Source of the DNA: Cordilura impudica
Taxonomy: Eukaryota > Arthropoda > Insecta > Diptera > Scathophagidae
Direction: 5' to 3'
DNA: 64,000 nucleotides
Assembly: GCA_963682025.1 (NCBI GenBank)
Contig: OY821518.1
Span: forward strand, 142,886,529-142,950,528
Shown: piece after piece, positions 1 through 10,790 of the stretch
How the letters are laid out: the number at the start of each line of letters is the position of its first letter
How positions within the stretch are numbered: position 1 is the first letter of the stretch
Notes under the pieces: model-generated
Databases searched by the model: none
What the model was told of the DNA's origin: nothing
The model's input: the letters and a program-made list of their open reading frames with translations, nothing else
Translations under genes and position numbers: made by a program

Positions 1-284
1 TTTGTTTACCTTTTTTTTCTTAAAATTGCTCTAACAAATTTGAGAAAGAGATTAAAAAATAAAATATACAAAATATAATGTGTGCAAGTGAACAGCTACA
101 CATGTTTGTAACCAGCATAAAAAAACAATAATAATGGAAAAATAGTGAGTATTTGCTATTGATAAACATTTAAAAAACATTAATAATATCGAATTATCTG
201 TTTTGATATATAAATATGTATAAAAGGTGTATATTAAAACAAATAGCTTGTGATTTGTTTTACGTAAGACAATTAGATTCAAGA

Positions 285-865
285 CTACTCAAGCCAGGGC
301 CGAAGGAAAAGCAAATATTACTATTGCTGGCACAACAAAAGGCGGCCAAGAAGGAAGAAGCAAAACAACGATGATGAACAATATGAAGATGCTGGATAAT
401 GTAGTCGGCATGCTGGATGGTGAAGATTCGAAATTTTTGCAATTGAAAAGAGGCAAAAACAACGAAACGTAAACATGCTGCTGGTGATGAAAGTAAACAT
501 GATATTAAGAATTGTTTCCGTTTTGTGTTTGCCAATGATAAAAAGCTTCACATGACTCTTTTCACAATATGTACGTCGCGTTAATCATTTAATCAACGCC
601 AAAAACAACAATTTCAACTTGGAATGTATAACTTGTTAGTGGGCTTTGAAGATAAAAAATGTTTATGTAGATGCAGAGAAAGAAAATGAATTGAAACAAA
701 AGAAGTTGGAGGCTCATCGTCAACGTTTGTTGAGTTTATCGAAAAAGGAACGCAAACAACATAAAAAGTTGGCTGAGTTAAAATAGGAGTTGGATGAGAC
801 AAAAGCCAATTCTAAGGTTTTGAGTGACATTTTGGAGGGTTTTGCTGATGCTTGTAAAAATTTGT
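285..865 (+). pseudogene. Decayed NOC3-like (nucleolar complex protein 3) fragment
   Basis: Reading the plus strand across several frameshifts and stops gives coding-like text: a K/E-rich start (KAAKKEEAK), then a stretch ending in VNHLINAKNNN, then KLEAHRQRLLSLSKKERK, KKLAEL, a stop, ELDETKA and ILEGFADAC. The order resembles the middle of NOC3, a nucleolar 60S ribosome biogenesis factor, where a basic KEKRKSLSR-like helix is followed by an ILEGLAKFAH-like helix. Most of the protein is missing and at least three lesions are visible, so it cannot be functional. The match is from memory of the family; another basic nucleolar protein is possible. Confidence 0.45.
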
Positions 866-867
866 TT

Positions 868-1120
868 TAAGACAATTGCATACAATACTACTCAACCCAG
901 GGCCGAAAGGAAGTAATCACAAATTACTATAGCTAAGCTAACCATTGGTCCAGTTGCTGGTGACGAAACTTTTTGCAAGTTGAATTGTGGTATTGTATTA
1001 TTGTTTTTGATTATGACTTGCATGTAGAGTTCGTGTAATGCTTCTCATCGTAATTTGTCTGGTAATATTCCCATCACATTGGGTACTATACCGTTAGCTT
1101 CATACATAAAACATTAATTT
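868..1120 (+). pseudogene. Decayed arrestin-domain-like fragment
   Basis: This stretch has a homologous copy on the minus strand at about 35,335-35,550. Combining the two gives coding-like text including [19 protein letters not shown] and [12 protein letters not shown] followed by [13 protein letters not shown] YxVxV...HRNLxxxIPITIGTIPL pattern is typical of the C-terminal half of arrestin-domain (ARRDC-like) proteins, of which flies have many. Frameshifts and a stop interrupt it here. The identification rests on a short motif and is tentative. Confidence 0.35.
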
Positions 1121-1834
1121 TCTACTTTTTTATTCCTGTAAGTAGACGGACTTGTACATATTGGAATGAAGTTAATGGAGGATTTAATTTTGATAAAAGT
1201 AAACAATAGAAGCAACAAAATCAATACGAATAGAAAAAATGTAAGTTGGTGCAATTGGCGGTATGGTCAGAGTGGAATTGTTTTAATTTAATAAAATATG
1301 TGAACAGCTCGAAAGCAAATAAATCTTAGTAGGAGAGAACGACCAACCATTAGCAGAAATGGTAGCGCAACCTACATATTCCACAAAAGCCCATCAATCC
1401 TTAAACAAATTTTAATATATAAGAGAAGGATGAAATAAAAAATGTATTTGTAGATTTCCAACGTTTTTAAACATGATGTCCCCAAAATGATGACAATGTA
1501 TGCTCAATTTATGAAAAGTAATATATAGATCGCTTAAAACGCGTAAAAAAGTCGAAAGTAAAGCCAAAACTACAAATGGCTAAAGTTAAACCTCTAACTA
1601 CAACATTAGTTCCTTTTGATTGCTTTAATTTAAAACTAGAATTTAATGTAAATTTTTAATTATCTCTGCATCTATGCAAAAATAAAACTAAACTACGGGC
1701 ATTTATTTCAAAACTAAAACAAAAGAATGGTTTATTATTTGAAAAACTTTTTTGATACTTTAACATAATGAAATGTATATATTTTTTTGAATTTTTCGAT
1801 CTAACTACACAACATAGATTAAAATATAAAAAAA
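1121..1834. other. AT-rich stretch, no recognisable gene
   Basis: Low-complexity AT-rich DNA between two pseudogene fragments. Short coding-like patches (for example around 1,330-1,400) may be more of the arrestin-like remnant, but no family motif is convincing. Confidence 0.4.
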
Positions 1835-2755
1835 ATTCTTCAACTGACGTAAAGCACATTTATCAGCAGTACATTTGGCAATCCGATATTTTCTACCGAA
1901 AAACTTGTACGGTAACACGAACACGTCGGCCATCAGTTAATTTTTCGGGTTTGCTGAAAATTAAAAATTTGATCCCATGTACAAGTTAAATGTTAAAGCA
2001 TAAAAAATAACATAAATTTGGCAGTTTCAGGTTCTTATCCAAGTAGTTCCCTTATTTGTAATTTTGGCACCGAATTGCTAAATTGTTCAATTTCAATACA
2101 CATCATATTATAGTAAACCAACCACACAGCATCTAAAGACATATTCGAGTCTAAAAATATCGCACCTGCAACAGACTCGAAAACATCACCTAATTGATGC
2201 CTTTTGGTATTTCAACGTCTTCATAATATTAACCTCTTCGTTTACACTATAACCATTTTTCGTATGAATACGCACAAAACGATCAATAGCTTCGTTACGA
2301 CCTGAGACAAGTGTCTAAAATATTTGCGGTTTTCATGCCTTACAGCTAATTACGCAAATACGCTATTGTTAACTAAAGCAGATCTCAAATCGGTTAAGGC
2401 TCCAGGTGAATGCTGCCTAGGGTCTTCATACAAAAGCCTTATCAAATAATCCAATACAGCATCACCCAGAATTCTAAACACAATCTATTGGGAGTATGAG
2501 GCATAAATAATGGCTTGCAACAAGTACGATCTTCCGCGGAATTTACATTTCAAAGCTTGTTCAAATTTCGTATAACCCAGCGCTTCTTCACCATTGGGTG
2601 TATAGTGAGCAGTGGAGTGGACGAAGTCTAAGAGCCATAAACAGTAACAATAGTCAGGAAAAGTACTACTAGGTTCACTAGCTTCTTTAGCATCATATGC
2701 TATTCTCCAAATAAGGTTTCAACGCAATCAGCAACAGATTTATCTAAACGAGAAA
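1835..2755 (-). pseudogene. Dcr-1: Dicer-1 C-terminal pseudogene (RNase III region plus dsRBD)
   Basis: On the minus strand the text runs in Dicer-1 order. At 2,755-2,720 is DKSVADCVE (end of RNase IIIa). RNase IIIb follows with FVHSTAHYTPNGEEALGYE, SYLLQAIIHASYS-like, [35 protein letters not shown] and LAVRHENRKYFRHLS. At about 2,160-2,030 is [13 protein letters not shown] with [14 protein letters not shown] text. Then comes the dsRBD piece KPEKLTDGRRVRVTV (about 1,950) and a final segment near 1,885-1,837. Several stops and frameshifts break it, and a segment between RNase IIIa and IIIb is missing. No obvious introns separate the blocks, which suggests a retrocopy or old intronless fragment. 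It is not an active dicer gene. Confidence 0.85.
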
Positions 2756-3194
2756 TAAAAATTAGTTTTATTTATTTCCAATATATTTTATTTATATTTC
2801 GAGTTTTAATGAAATTACCTGGAATACTATATTTTTTCTATAAATTTATTTACTGTAATGTGTTATGTTAAACACACTCACTTTAATTACATTATTTTGT
2901 TAGCAAATATCAGTTATAACGTAAATCTCATTTAACACACATATTTCAATTTATAATACAATTAACTGAAATAAGAACGCGTTAATTTGTCCACAGAAAT
3001 TTCAATTTGTGACAATGAATAAGCAGAAATAAATAATAAAAAAAATATACAACGTGTATAAGGGTGACAGCATATTATATTAATATAGTTGTTTCCTCTG
3101 AAAGTGGTTGTAAAAATATTATGAAAATTTCTGTAATTCACAAAGAAAAATGTAGATGTCACTAGTGTGTGTCTGGACTGGTTGGACGGTGGGG
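2756..3194. other. AT-rich spacer, no gene seen
   Basis: No coding similarity or structured RNA recognised between the Dicer-1 fragment and the inverted-repeat arm that begins near 3,195. Confidence 0.4.
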
Positions 3195-3379
3195 AGAATA
3201 ATGCATGTAAGCCAGCAATAAAAAACAACAATGTTACTTATTTCAGTTAACGATATTATCATTATAATCCCAAATGCAATTTCAACTTGTAGCCGATGGT
3301 AGAACAGTTGTACGACGCCCAAAGAACCAAGCATTGAAGTAGACAACAAAATTAACAAATAACCTGGACTTTTATGCAT
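3119..3379 (-). CDS. Hypothetical small hydrophobic protein, left copy
   Basis: An ORF of 86 codons starts with [18 protein letters not shown] and continues with a hydrophobic core ([32 protein letters not shown]), predicting two or three membrane segments. The plus-strand copy at 44,413-44,658 has nearly the same first 60 residues with mostly conservative changes, after which the two sequences diverge abruptly at the duplication edge. Conservation of frame over both copies is mildly suggestive of coding, but no family is recognised. Confidence 0.25.
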   Translation of the reverse strand: MHKSPGYLLILLSTSMLGSLGVVQLFYHRLQVEIAFGIIMIISLTEISNIVVFYCWLTCIILPTVQPVQTHTSDIYIFLCELQKFS

Positions 3380-3811
3380 GTTAAGACTCGCTGTAATTAA
3401 ATTTTTTTGTAATTTAAAAAACCAAAAATATATCTATTATTTGTTAGATATCTAATACTGTCGTCTTATATAGCATTTTTTGTTTGTTTTTTCTTTAAAG
3501 AAATGTAAAATATATCATATATTTTTTTTTTAAATATATAATATGTATATATATACCAGAGCTACCCATTACTAGAGCTTCGAGCTACTCCAGCTCACCG
3601 AGTGGTAAAAACTAACATTTTTCATGTTTGAAAACACGTAAAAAGATAAATATAAGTAGTATAACAAATGTATACTTCTTGGAATCGAAGAATATCATCC
3701 TTACTTCACTTGAATCGGACTGTCCTACTACTTAAAAAAGCTCGACCACTTTTCATACAAATGTATGAAAATATTCATTTCATAGATGTTTGACTTCATA
3801 TACTTCAGGTA

Positions 3812-3815
<4 letters not shown>
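3195..3815. repeat. Left arm of a distant inverted repeat (partner 43,985-44,600)
   Basis: The sequence from the small membrane-like ORF through an AT-rich spacer to the 'gagctaccc...ctactactt' repeat reappears as its reverse complement at 43,985-44,600. The arm is interrupted on its right by the LINE at 3,816-8,290 and resumes at 8,288-8,392 (atactgatagattactctc). The right arm has these two parts contiguous, which fixes the LINE insertion point. Confidence 0.8.
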
Positions 3816-3843
<28 letters not shown>

Positions 3844-4455
3844 GAAATAAATCCCTGCATAGGTCCGCATATGCTAGAGATTACTCATTCCTGGTACGAA
3901 CCAAGGGATAAGCTCTGTTGCAGCATAAGCTGTATGAACTATGGTTTTGGAATAATATATTATTATTAGTAGTATTTAAATACTTTTAAATGACATTTCA
4001 TATTAATTAACAAATATTATTATATATTCTGATTAAAAGTTAACATTTTTAATAAAATTTACAGTTTTCTTTCTAAAAAGATTTATATTAATTTCGTTCT
4101 TGACATCATTCGGCATCATGTTGTAAAGATTTAATCCTTTGTAAAATAAAGATTTTTGTATTGCTGTTGTATCTGCTCTCTGAGTTCTAAAGTCTAAGGC
4201 ATTCCTAAGGTTATAGGGTTGAACATCTCCAACATATCTAATTTATTCGATCAAGTAATCTGGTGCTCTTCCCATCTTCATTTTTTGGATAAAGAATATT
4301 GTATTAAGTTGCAGCATTTCAGCGCGTCTAACATATATCTTATTGAAGTAAACCTATTGCATTTTAAAATTGAGCGCATAGCCTTATTTTGTAGTTTTTG
4401 CAGCCTCGTTATTTGTTGGTCTGAACAGCATGTAAATAATATGGTTGACCCATAC

Positions 4456-6777
4456 TCAAAATGAGGTTTTATGGTAGTGATAGATATTTATTGCGGTTAA
4501 TATTGTCACCCTGTTTCTTAAACGTTTAAAAAACCCGATTTTCTTGCCAATTTTCTTACATATGTATTCGACATGATCTTTAAAGTTTAAATCTTTGTCA
4601 ATCAAGAAACCCAAATATTTTATATTATTCACTTTTTCTATTATTACATTATTTATTTTGAATGTTATGTTTGTGTTCATATTGATTTCCATTAATTTAG
4701 TTTTGTTTTCGTTAAGTTTTAATTTATTCATTTTTAGCCATTTATTAATATTATCTATATCATTCTTTAAATTTTCATGACATATTTCCTCTGTTGCTGC
4801 TTCTGTGAAAATCAAAGTATCGTCCGCATATAGTACAGCTTCGCATTTCTCTAATGTATTTTCAACATCGTTTATATATACAACAAATAGTAGAGCTCCT
4901 AAAATTGAGCCCTGTGGTACTCCAAAATCATTTTCTATTGCATTGGATATTTCATTATTAACATTTGTTAATTGTCTACGATTTGTTAAATATGACTGAA
5001 ACCAATTTAGCTCTGTATCTTCAATACCATATTTAGCTAATTTCTTCAATAGGATGTCCCTATCTATCGTTTCAAAAGCTCTTTTAAAATCAAGGAAAAT
5101 CGCTATTTTATTTTTTTTTTTTTTTACATTTCCATCTGTTTATGACATAATTTACTGCAGTTTCACATGAATAATTTCTTCTAAAGCCTGATTGATATTT
5201 TGATAATAACCTGTGTTGTTCCATGTATTCTTCCAATTGATTTTTTTACTATTTTTTCAATGACTTTTTCACATGTTTTTAAGGTGTTAATTGGTCGATA
5301 TTCTTCACATTTTAATGTATTTTTTACTTTTTCAATAGGAAAAATCATCGATTCTTTCCAATTATTTGGGAATACGCCAGTCTCTAGTGATTTATTTATA
5401 ATATTTAATATAATATTGCCTGTTCTGTCCCAATTATCTAGGATTATGTCACTTGATAGTTTGTTATAATCAGGTTTTTTGTTAATGCTTTTAAAAATAA
5501 TCTTTAGTTCTTGTAAATGTATTGCACGGAATTTAAATTTAAAGTTTATCACAGGTATTTGATTTTCATACTGCACATTTTCAATGGAATATCTTATTTC
5601 TTTAATACTATTTACAAAATAATCATTAAAATTTTTGGCTATTTGAAAATTGTCTTTATATTCTATTTGTTTATATATCACAGTTTTTATCACAGATTTG
5701 GGTTTTTTTAGGACTAGTTCTTTAATTTTACTCCACATTTGTTTTTGGTTATTTGCACTATTTATTTTATTATTAATATATTTATTTTTTTCATGTTCAG
5801 TTTTTGCTTTATAGATATTTCTAATTATTTTATAACTATTCCAAGCGTCAATTGTATTTACTGTAATTACATTTTGATACTTAAAGACTTTTTCTCTTTT
5901 TAATGATTTGAGTTCGTTGTTAAACCACTTGTTTTTACTTTTTTCAGTTATTTTTTTCTTAATAGTAAATTTTTTTATTGTGTTTTCAAGGCAGTTATCA
6001 AAATGGTGTACATATTCGTTTAAATCATTTATTTCATCATAATTTAATATTGCACTTATTTCATTTTTGAAGCTGTTTTTATTGTATTTGAAAATATTTA
6101 TTTCTTTATTATTATTTTGCTTCATATTTTCACACTCGATAAAGATGTCAATGGATTCATGATCAGATATTTTATTATTTATATTATTTTTTGCCGTAAT
6201 AGTTTCATTATTTGTTATTATATAGTCAATTAATGTTTTCGAGTTTTTTGTTATTCTAGTATATTCTCTCATTACATGTTTTAGTCCATTATCATTAAGA
6301 ATGCTTTCCAATCTGCTTGTATAAAAATCATTTTTCCAGTCAATGTTAAAATCTCCAGCTATTAAGATATCACAGTTTGTTTCACATATTTCTTCTAAAA
6401 AATCTTGAAAAGTATCACAGAATTCTGATTTTGAACTACTTGGTGACCTATATATTATTATTATTATTATTGATGTTTTTTCATATTTCGCCATATACGC
6501 ACTAATCCAATGTTTTGTGTCTTTAATGTTATTTTTGATATTTTTTATATGCCAATGTTTTTTGAAATAAACTATTACTCCCCCAGTTCTAGATGAATTA
6601 GATAAGGTGCTATAATGCTCGTATTTCAATTTCACTTTCATCTATTTCATCAGTTTGATGAGTTTCTGTTAAAATTATGAACTCAGGATTATTAATTGCT
6701 GCTATTATTTCTAATTTGTTGAAGTTATTAATCAAGCCTTGAATGTTTGTGTATATACCATGAATCTGATTTGGTTG
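4456..6777 (-). pseudogene. LINE copy 1 ORF2 (endonuclease and reverse transcriptase)
   Basis: ORF2 follows ORF1 in the same frame with no AUG: QPNQIHGIYTNIQGL, where the Asn of NIQGL is the first catalytic motif of the APE-type endonuclease. Then come ILTETHQTD, YRSPSSS, AGDFNIDW and SDHESIDIF (endonuclease), a long linker, and the RT core with [21 protein letters not shown] and the thumb text KLKLNENKTKLMEIN and IKYLGFLIDKDL. Lesions include a frameshift near 6,640, a break at 5,050-5,180 beside a poly-T run, and a 3' frameshift near 4,470. It would supply target-primed reverse transcription. Confidence 0.88.
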
Positions 6778-8144
6778 CTAGACTGATAAACCCATCCTCC
6801 TCTTTCGAAGATTCAATTTATTTTGATACACCGGACACTCCCGGTTATTGGTAACATGATTCTCATCACGTCCTAAATTTAGTCTTTTATTCTCTTTCAT
6901 GCAATTAATACATTTCATGATTACTTCAGAATTACATCTTTACCTCTGTGGTTTCCATGGCATTTGTAGCAAACAATTTCATTCTTACAGTCCGACGCTT
7001 TATGGTTATATCCTTGGCATTTGAAGCATTGCATAATGTCCGTACCATCAAAAACCCTACATCTGTCCCATCCTAAATTAAGCTTTTGACCTGTTATTAT
7101 TTTCGGATATGATTCATTGTCTATTTTCAATTTTGCATTAAATATTGTTCTATTATATCTTTTTGTTTCATATATTTTAATAACGTCTATCTTGCTATTT
7201 TTTAGTATTTCGTTCTGTTTTTTTAATTTTTCTATTAATTCTTTATCAGACATTTTAAAGTTTAAGTCAGTGATTACAATTTGCATGTCAACATCTTTTG
7301 GGATTTTTATTTCATAATCTTCACTAATTTCACCTTATATCTCCTTTTTAATTTTTTCCCGTTCTTCTATATTTTCACTCTGGATCACAACCGTACCGTT
7401 TTTTCTGCTTTCAATATTTGTAATTTTAAAATTGATTGGATCAACTTTTTTATTTAATTCAGCTTTTGTTTTTTCTATACTTTGTTTCTCCTTTGGTTTA
7501 ACAATTAAGGGGACATTTTTCGATAAATCTGTCATCGTTTTCAAAGATTGCGCGTATGACATTTTTGTTGTTTTTACGTTTGCGTCTTTTATAACCTTCT
7601 TTATTTCGTTGCACATTTTGTTATTATTTTTTTCGATGGTATCGCGTATATCTTTGTTATTATTTTCAACTTTGTTTATGTTTCCATATAGGATTTTCAC
7701 TTCTTGTACATTTTTTTCACATAATTTCTGTATATTATCCATCTTTTTGAATCTCGCGTCATAGCGACTTTCTATTGCTTCCAATAGTGATTTAATTTCA
7801 CATTCATTTTTCCTTAGTGAACTTTCAAATTCATGTTTATATTCTAACAAAGATTACTTATTTTTATCAACACTATTTTGAATTTCTCTTACAACAAGTT
7901 CTACATTTTGAATATATAGCATACAATCGTTGCAGATATATCGTACAAAATTGTCTTCATCAATAATATTTGCCGAATATTGTTCTATGCCAGCACATTT
8001 TTTTGTAAAGTGATACACTTTACCACATACTCCATTGCATCGTATGCCACTTTCACCTCTTATTGCTAACTTGCATTTACTGCATTCAGTCATATCATAA
8101 GTAGTGATATTAACAAATTTGTTGCTTCCGAAAAGAAAATTCAA
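6778..8144 (-). pseudogene. LINE copy 1 ORF1 (PHD, coiled coil, zinc knuckles)
   Basis: Three adjoining frames make one ORF1. Residues encoded at 8,144-7,857 begin MNFLFGSNKF and contain a Cys/His pattern C-x2-C, C-x3-C-x4-H-x4-C, C-x2-C typical of a PHD-type zinc finger. 7,850-7,338 is a Lys/Glu/Asn-rich coiled coil. 7,286-6,778 carries RCRVFDGTDIMQCFKC with CCHC knuckles (CFKCQGYNHKASDC, then CYKCHGNH) and ends ECPVYQNKLN, RKRRMGLSV, stop. Frameshifts near 7,852, 7,330 and 6,925 separate the parts. The terminal stop is UAG followed by CAA CCA, in frame with ORF2. ORF1 proteins of this type bind element RNA. Confidence 0.85.
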
Positions 8145-8394
8145 CTTTTTGTTAATATTTTATTTGCCACTTTATGTTTATGTTTTTAAATAGTCACTAT
8201 TTTTTTGAGCACTTTATTATAATTATTTTATTTATTTAATCAGAGCTTTGATATTTTTGCTTGTTATTAATTAACAGGGTTGCCAATCACTATATACTGA
8301 TAGATTACTCTCATGAATTATTGAAACATTCTTAATGCCTATTTACAAAAAATTTTCAAGAACACTTGGAAAAAACTGTCAGTATTTAATATTA

Positions 8395-8773
8395 CTAGCA
8401 GATTCCAGCACTCGTAATTCGAGTGCAGATTCTAGGAAATTTTATTTTTTCATTTAATATAGACCCTAAAGGTATGCGTCACAATTCAACTCATTTTAAA
8501 TGAAGAAAACAAACTCAACACATTAACACAAACACATTAACAAATTTAATAAACACACACATAGCATCGTATAATTTTATGTGTCTGTTAGTAGCAACTT
8601 TAAACGATGATAACTCCAAAAAAATATTCCAGACGATGAAAATCTATAAATCTGGGTAACAGCTAAAAAGAAATACCTTCCAAATGATAAATGGTTCGTC
8701 AAAATCGGGGTAAAACTGTGAAACTTATGTACATCGGTCACAAGAAATCGCCTTGCCTATTAATATTATAGAT
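8395..8773 (-). mobile_element. Non-autonomous Helitron, copy 1
   Basis: Read on the minus strand it begins TCTATAATATTAATAGG and ends with a perfect hairpin (GCACTCG, five-base loop, CGAGTGC), then TGGAATCTGCTAG. That is the 5'-TC ... hairpin-CTRR-3' structure of Helitrons. It sits between host A and T, the expected AT target, with no target duplication. A second copy with the same ends and about the same length lies at 44,761-45,138 in the same orientation. No coding capacity. Confidence 0.85.
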
Positions 8774-10116
8774 TATTATTATTATTTAGATATTTATTAT
8801 AATTAAAATTACAATAAATCTTAAGTCGAAAGCACTAGCAACTTAGGCTACCGGCTTATGATTATAAAAAATGGTATTTTGTTAAGTTCAAATTACTTAA
8901 AAGTATGTTAAATTTCTTTTTGTAAATGAAGGTATTGTAAGAATTCATACGTTTATTTTATATTATCCATTGAGGGACATTTTAGTAGGTCTATGTTTTG
9001 CATATTCTTAAACGAGTAATGTGAAGGTTCTGGCATTCTGATAGAAGGTGAGTTATGGTTAAAGTTGAGCTATTACAACAAGAGTATAATGGTTAAGCAA
9101 CTTTAGAGATCAAATATTGGTGCGTAAGTCTGGTATGTGTTCAGCGAAGCCATGTAAAACATTGTTTTTGTGGAAGTTGGTTAAGACTGGGAGGATAGTT
9201 GGTTCTTTGCCGGGGTTAATGGATTGGTAAGTATGGTTGTATCTGCACCATTTTTGATGAGTGAAGATATTTAGTTTTGATATTGTACACCTTGAGATGA
9301 AATTTTTTGTTGGGGATATGTAAAGATACATATGTTGGCTGTTTATGGGTAGCTTTTGCTGCTGAGTTTGTAGCTTCTTTGCCCATAATTCCAATGTAAC
9401 TTGGTATCTACAGTATTTGTACTTTCTCTTAAGTTCGATTAGTAACTGTTGGTTGGAGATAATTATTTCATTTTTGTTTCGAGGATTAAGAGAAGCATCA
9501 AAGACAGAACGGCTATCAGTACAGATCACGTATTTACTTGAAGTTCATTTTGACAATTTCAGTGCTTCTAGAATTGCTTTGGCTTCCACCTCAAATATGT
9601 TGGCATTTGGTGGCAGGCAATATTCCCTTAACTTGCGTAAAACCATTGTCGTTAGTTACAGCAAATTCTACGGAATTTGGTATTTTTGATCCGTCTGTGA
9701 AGAGGAATTCCCAGTTATCATTTTTATACGTAGAGATCACTTCCATGTATAGCGATTTAAAAATATTTGGTGATGTGTTATTTTTATTAAAAGTTTGAAA
9801 ATTTTTTAGGAAGATAGATTCATCTAAGTGCCAGGGTGGGTGGTTCTCCAGTGGCGGTTTGTATTTTTGTATGTTAAATTTCTTTGCTAATTTGACCATA
9901 TGGGCTAGAGTAGATGTATATTTAAGCTCATTTTTTCTTTTATTTAGTAACGACGTATGTTTGTGTAGCAGTGACGATTTGGTGCGAAAAACTTTGTGAA
10001 TTTATCGTAGTTTTAATTTGTTGGCATGAATTCGAAGAGGTTCAAATCCTGCTTCAGCTTATAAATTTTTAATAGGCTTTGTTCTAAATGCTCTTAGGCT
10101 TACTCTAATAGCGGCG
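8774..10116 (-). mobile_element. I-clade LINE, 3' part (RT thumb, RNase H, 3' end)
   Basis: Minus-strand text from 10,111 reads AAIRVSLRAFRTKPIKNL, then AEAGFEPLRIHANKLKLR (the RT thumb/connection typical of I-like elements), followed by an RNase H domain. The catalytic residues are visible: FTDGSK (about 9,710), FEVEAKAILEAL (about 9,580) and CTDSRSVFDA (about 9,525). The 3' end is an ATA/TAA repeat at 8,774-8,790. Frameshifts break it. The element is split by the Transib at 10,117; its upstream part resumes at 16,767 in the same frame. A plus-strand relative lies at 40,790-42,660. Confidence 0.85.
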
Positions 10117-10154
10117 CACAGTAGACCATTTGACGAGAAGGCGGTCAAAAATCT
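10117..10154 (+). repeat. Transib left terminal inverted repeat
   Basis: Starts CACAGTA (one change from the heptamer CACAGTG) and matches the reverse complement of 16,724-16,761 over about 38 bp. Preceded by the CGGCG duplication. Confidence 0.9.
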
Positions 10155-10790
10155 ATAACTTTTGATTGGATTGGAATTTTGATATGCGGTTTATTTTGTT
10201 TGGTAGGTGAGACTTTAGGCTTTAAGTTTTGCTATAAAACGTAATTCTCGACCGAAAATAGAAAAAGTTACGGAGGGTTTAAAATACATTTTCATTTGTA
10301 GTTGAATTTTAGTACAAAAGTGAAGTGTTAAAAGGTAAAAAAAGGTTTTTTTTTAATATAATGTCTTATTTTTTCAGTTAATTTTACAACTAATACTTTT
10401 TAACAATTTTTTAAGTTAATTTTTTCAGAAAATGCCAAACTTTGGTCCCGTAAACTTTTTAGTCCTAATGTGCACAAGGGCCAAAGGTTGTTTTTTTTTT
10501 TTTAAAGATCCTGAGTTAAAATATAATTTATTAAGCAGCGAACGTAAAAGTTACCTTATATTGGTTCAAGATAGAGAAGTTTAAATGAAAAACTCGTATG
10601 TTTTTGCTTTAGTTAAATTTTTTTTTATTGTCTTTTTAAATATTTCTATATCAATTTTTATGGTAAATTTATGAAATATAACAATTTTTATTGTAAATTT
10701 ACAAAATATATAAATTTTTAAATCAAGAAAATTTTTTAACTATATAAAAAAGTGTAACTTATTGTTAGTGTAATGAAAAAGTAGTTTAAA

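Larger units (their letters stand above)
3816..8290 (-). mobile_element. Non-LTR retrotransposon (CR1/Jockey-type LINE), copy 1
   Basis: Near full-length LINE on the minus strand: 5' region about 8,145-8,290; ORF1 (PHD finger, coiled coil, CCHC knuckles); ORF2 (endonuclease, reverse transcriptase); a 3' UTR with a stem-loop (AAGTATTTAAATACT, about 3,969-3,983); about 125 bp of extra tail; and a (TAA)n end at 3,816-3,841. There is no RNase H. The empty target is visible in the inverted copy near 43,990-44,010, where the flanking 'caggtat' and 'atactgatag' are joined. Three relatives lie in this window (12,814-15,991 minus; 17,287-20,155 plus; 30,704-32,815 plus). Frameshifts at about 6,640 and 6,925, others near 7,330 and 7,852, and a break near 5,050-5,180 show it is dead. 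Confidence 0.9.

Noticed and set aside
3842..3965. tRNA gene suggested by GGTTCGTACC
   Set aside because: No A box at the right distance and no cloverleaf could be drawn; kept only as a possible SINE-like module.
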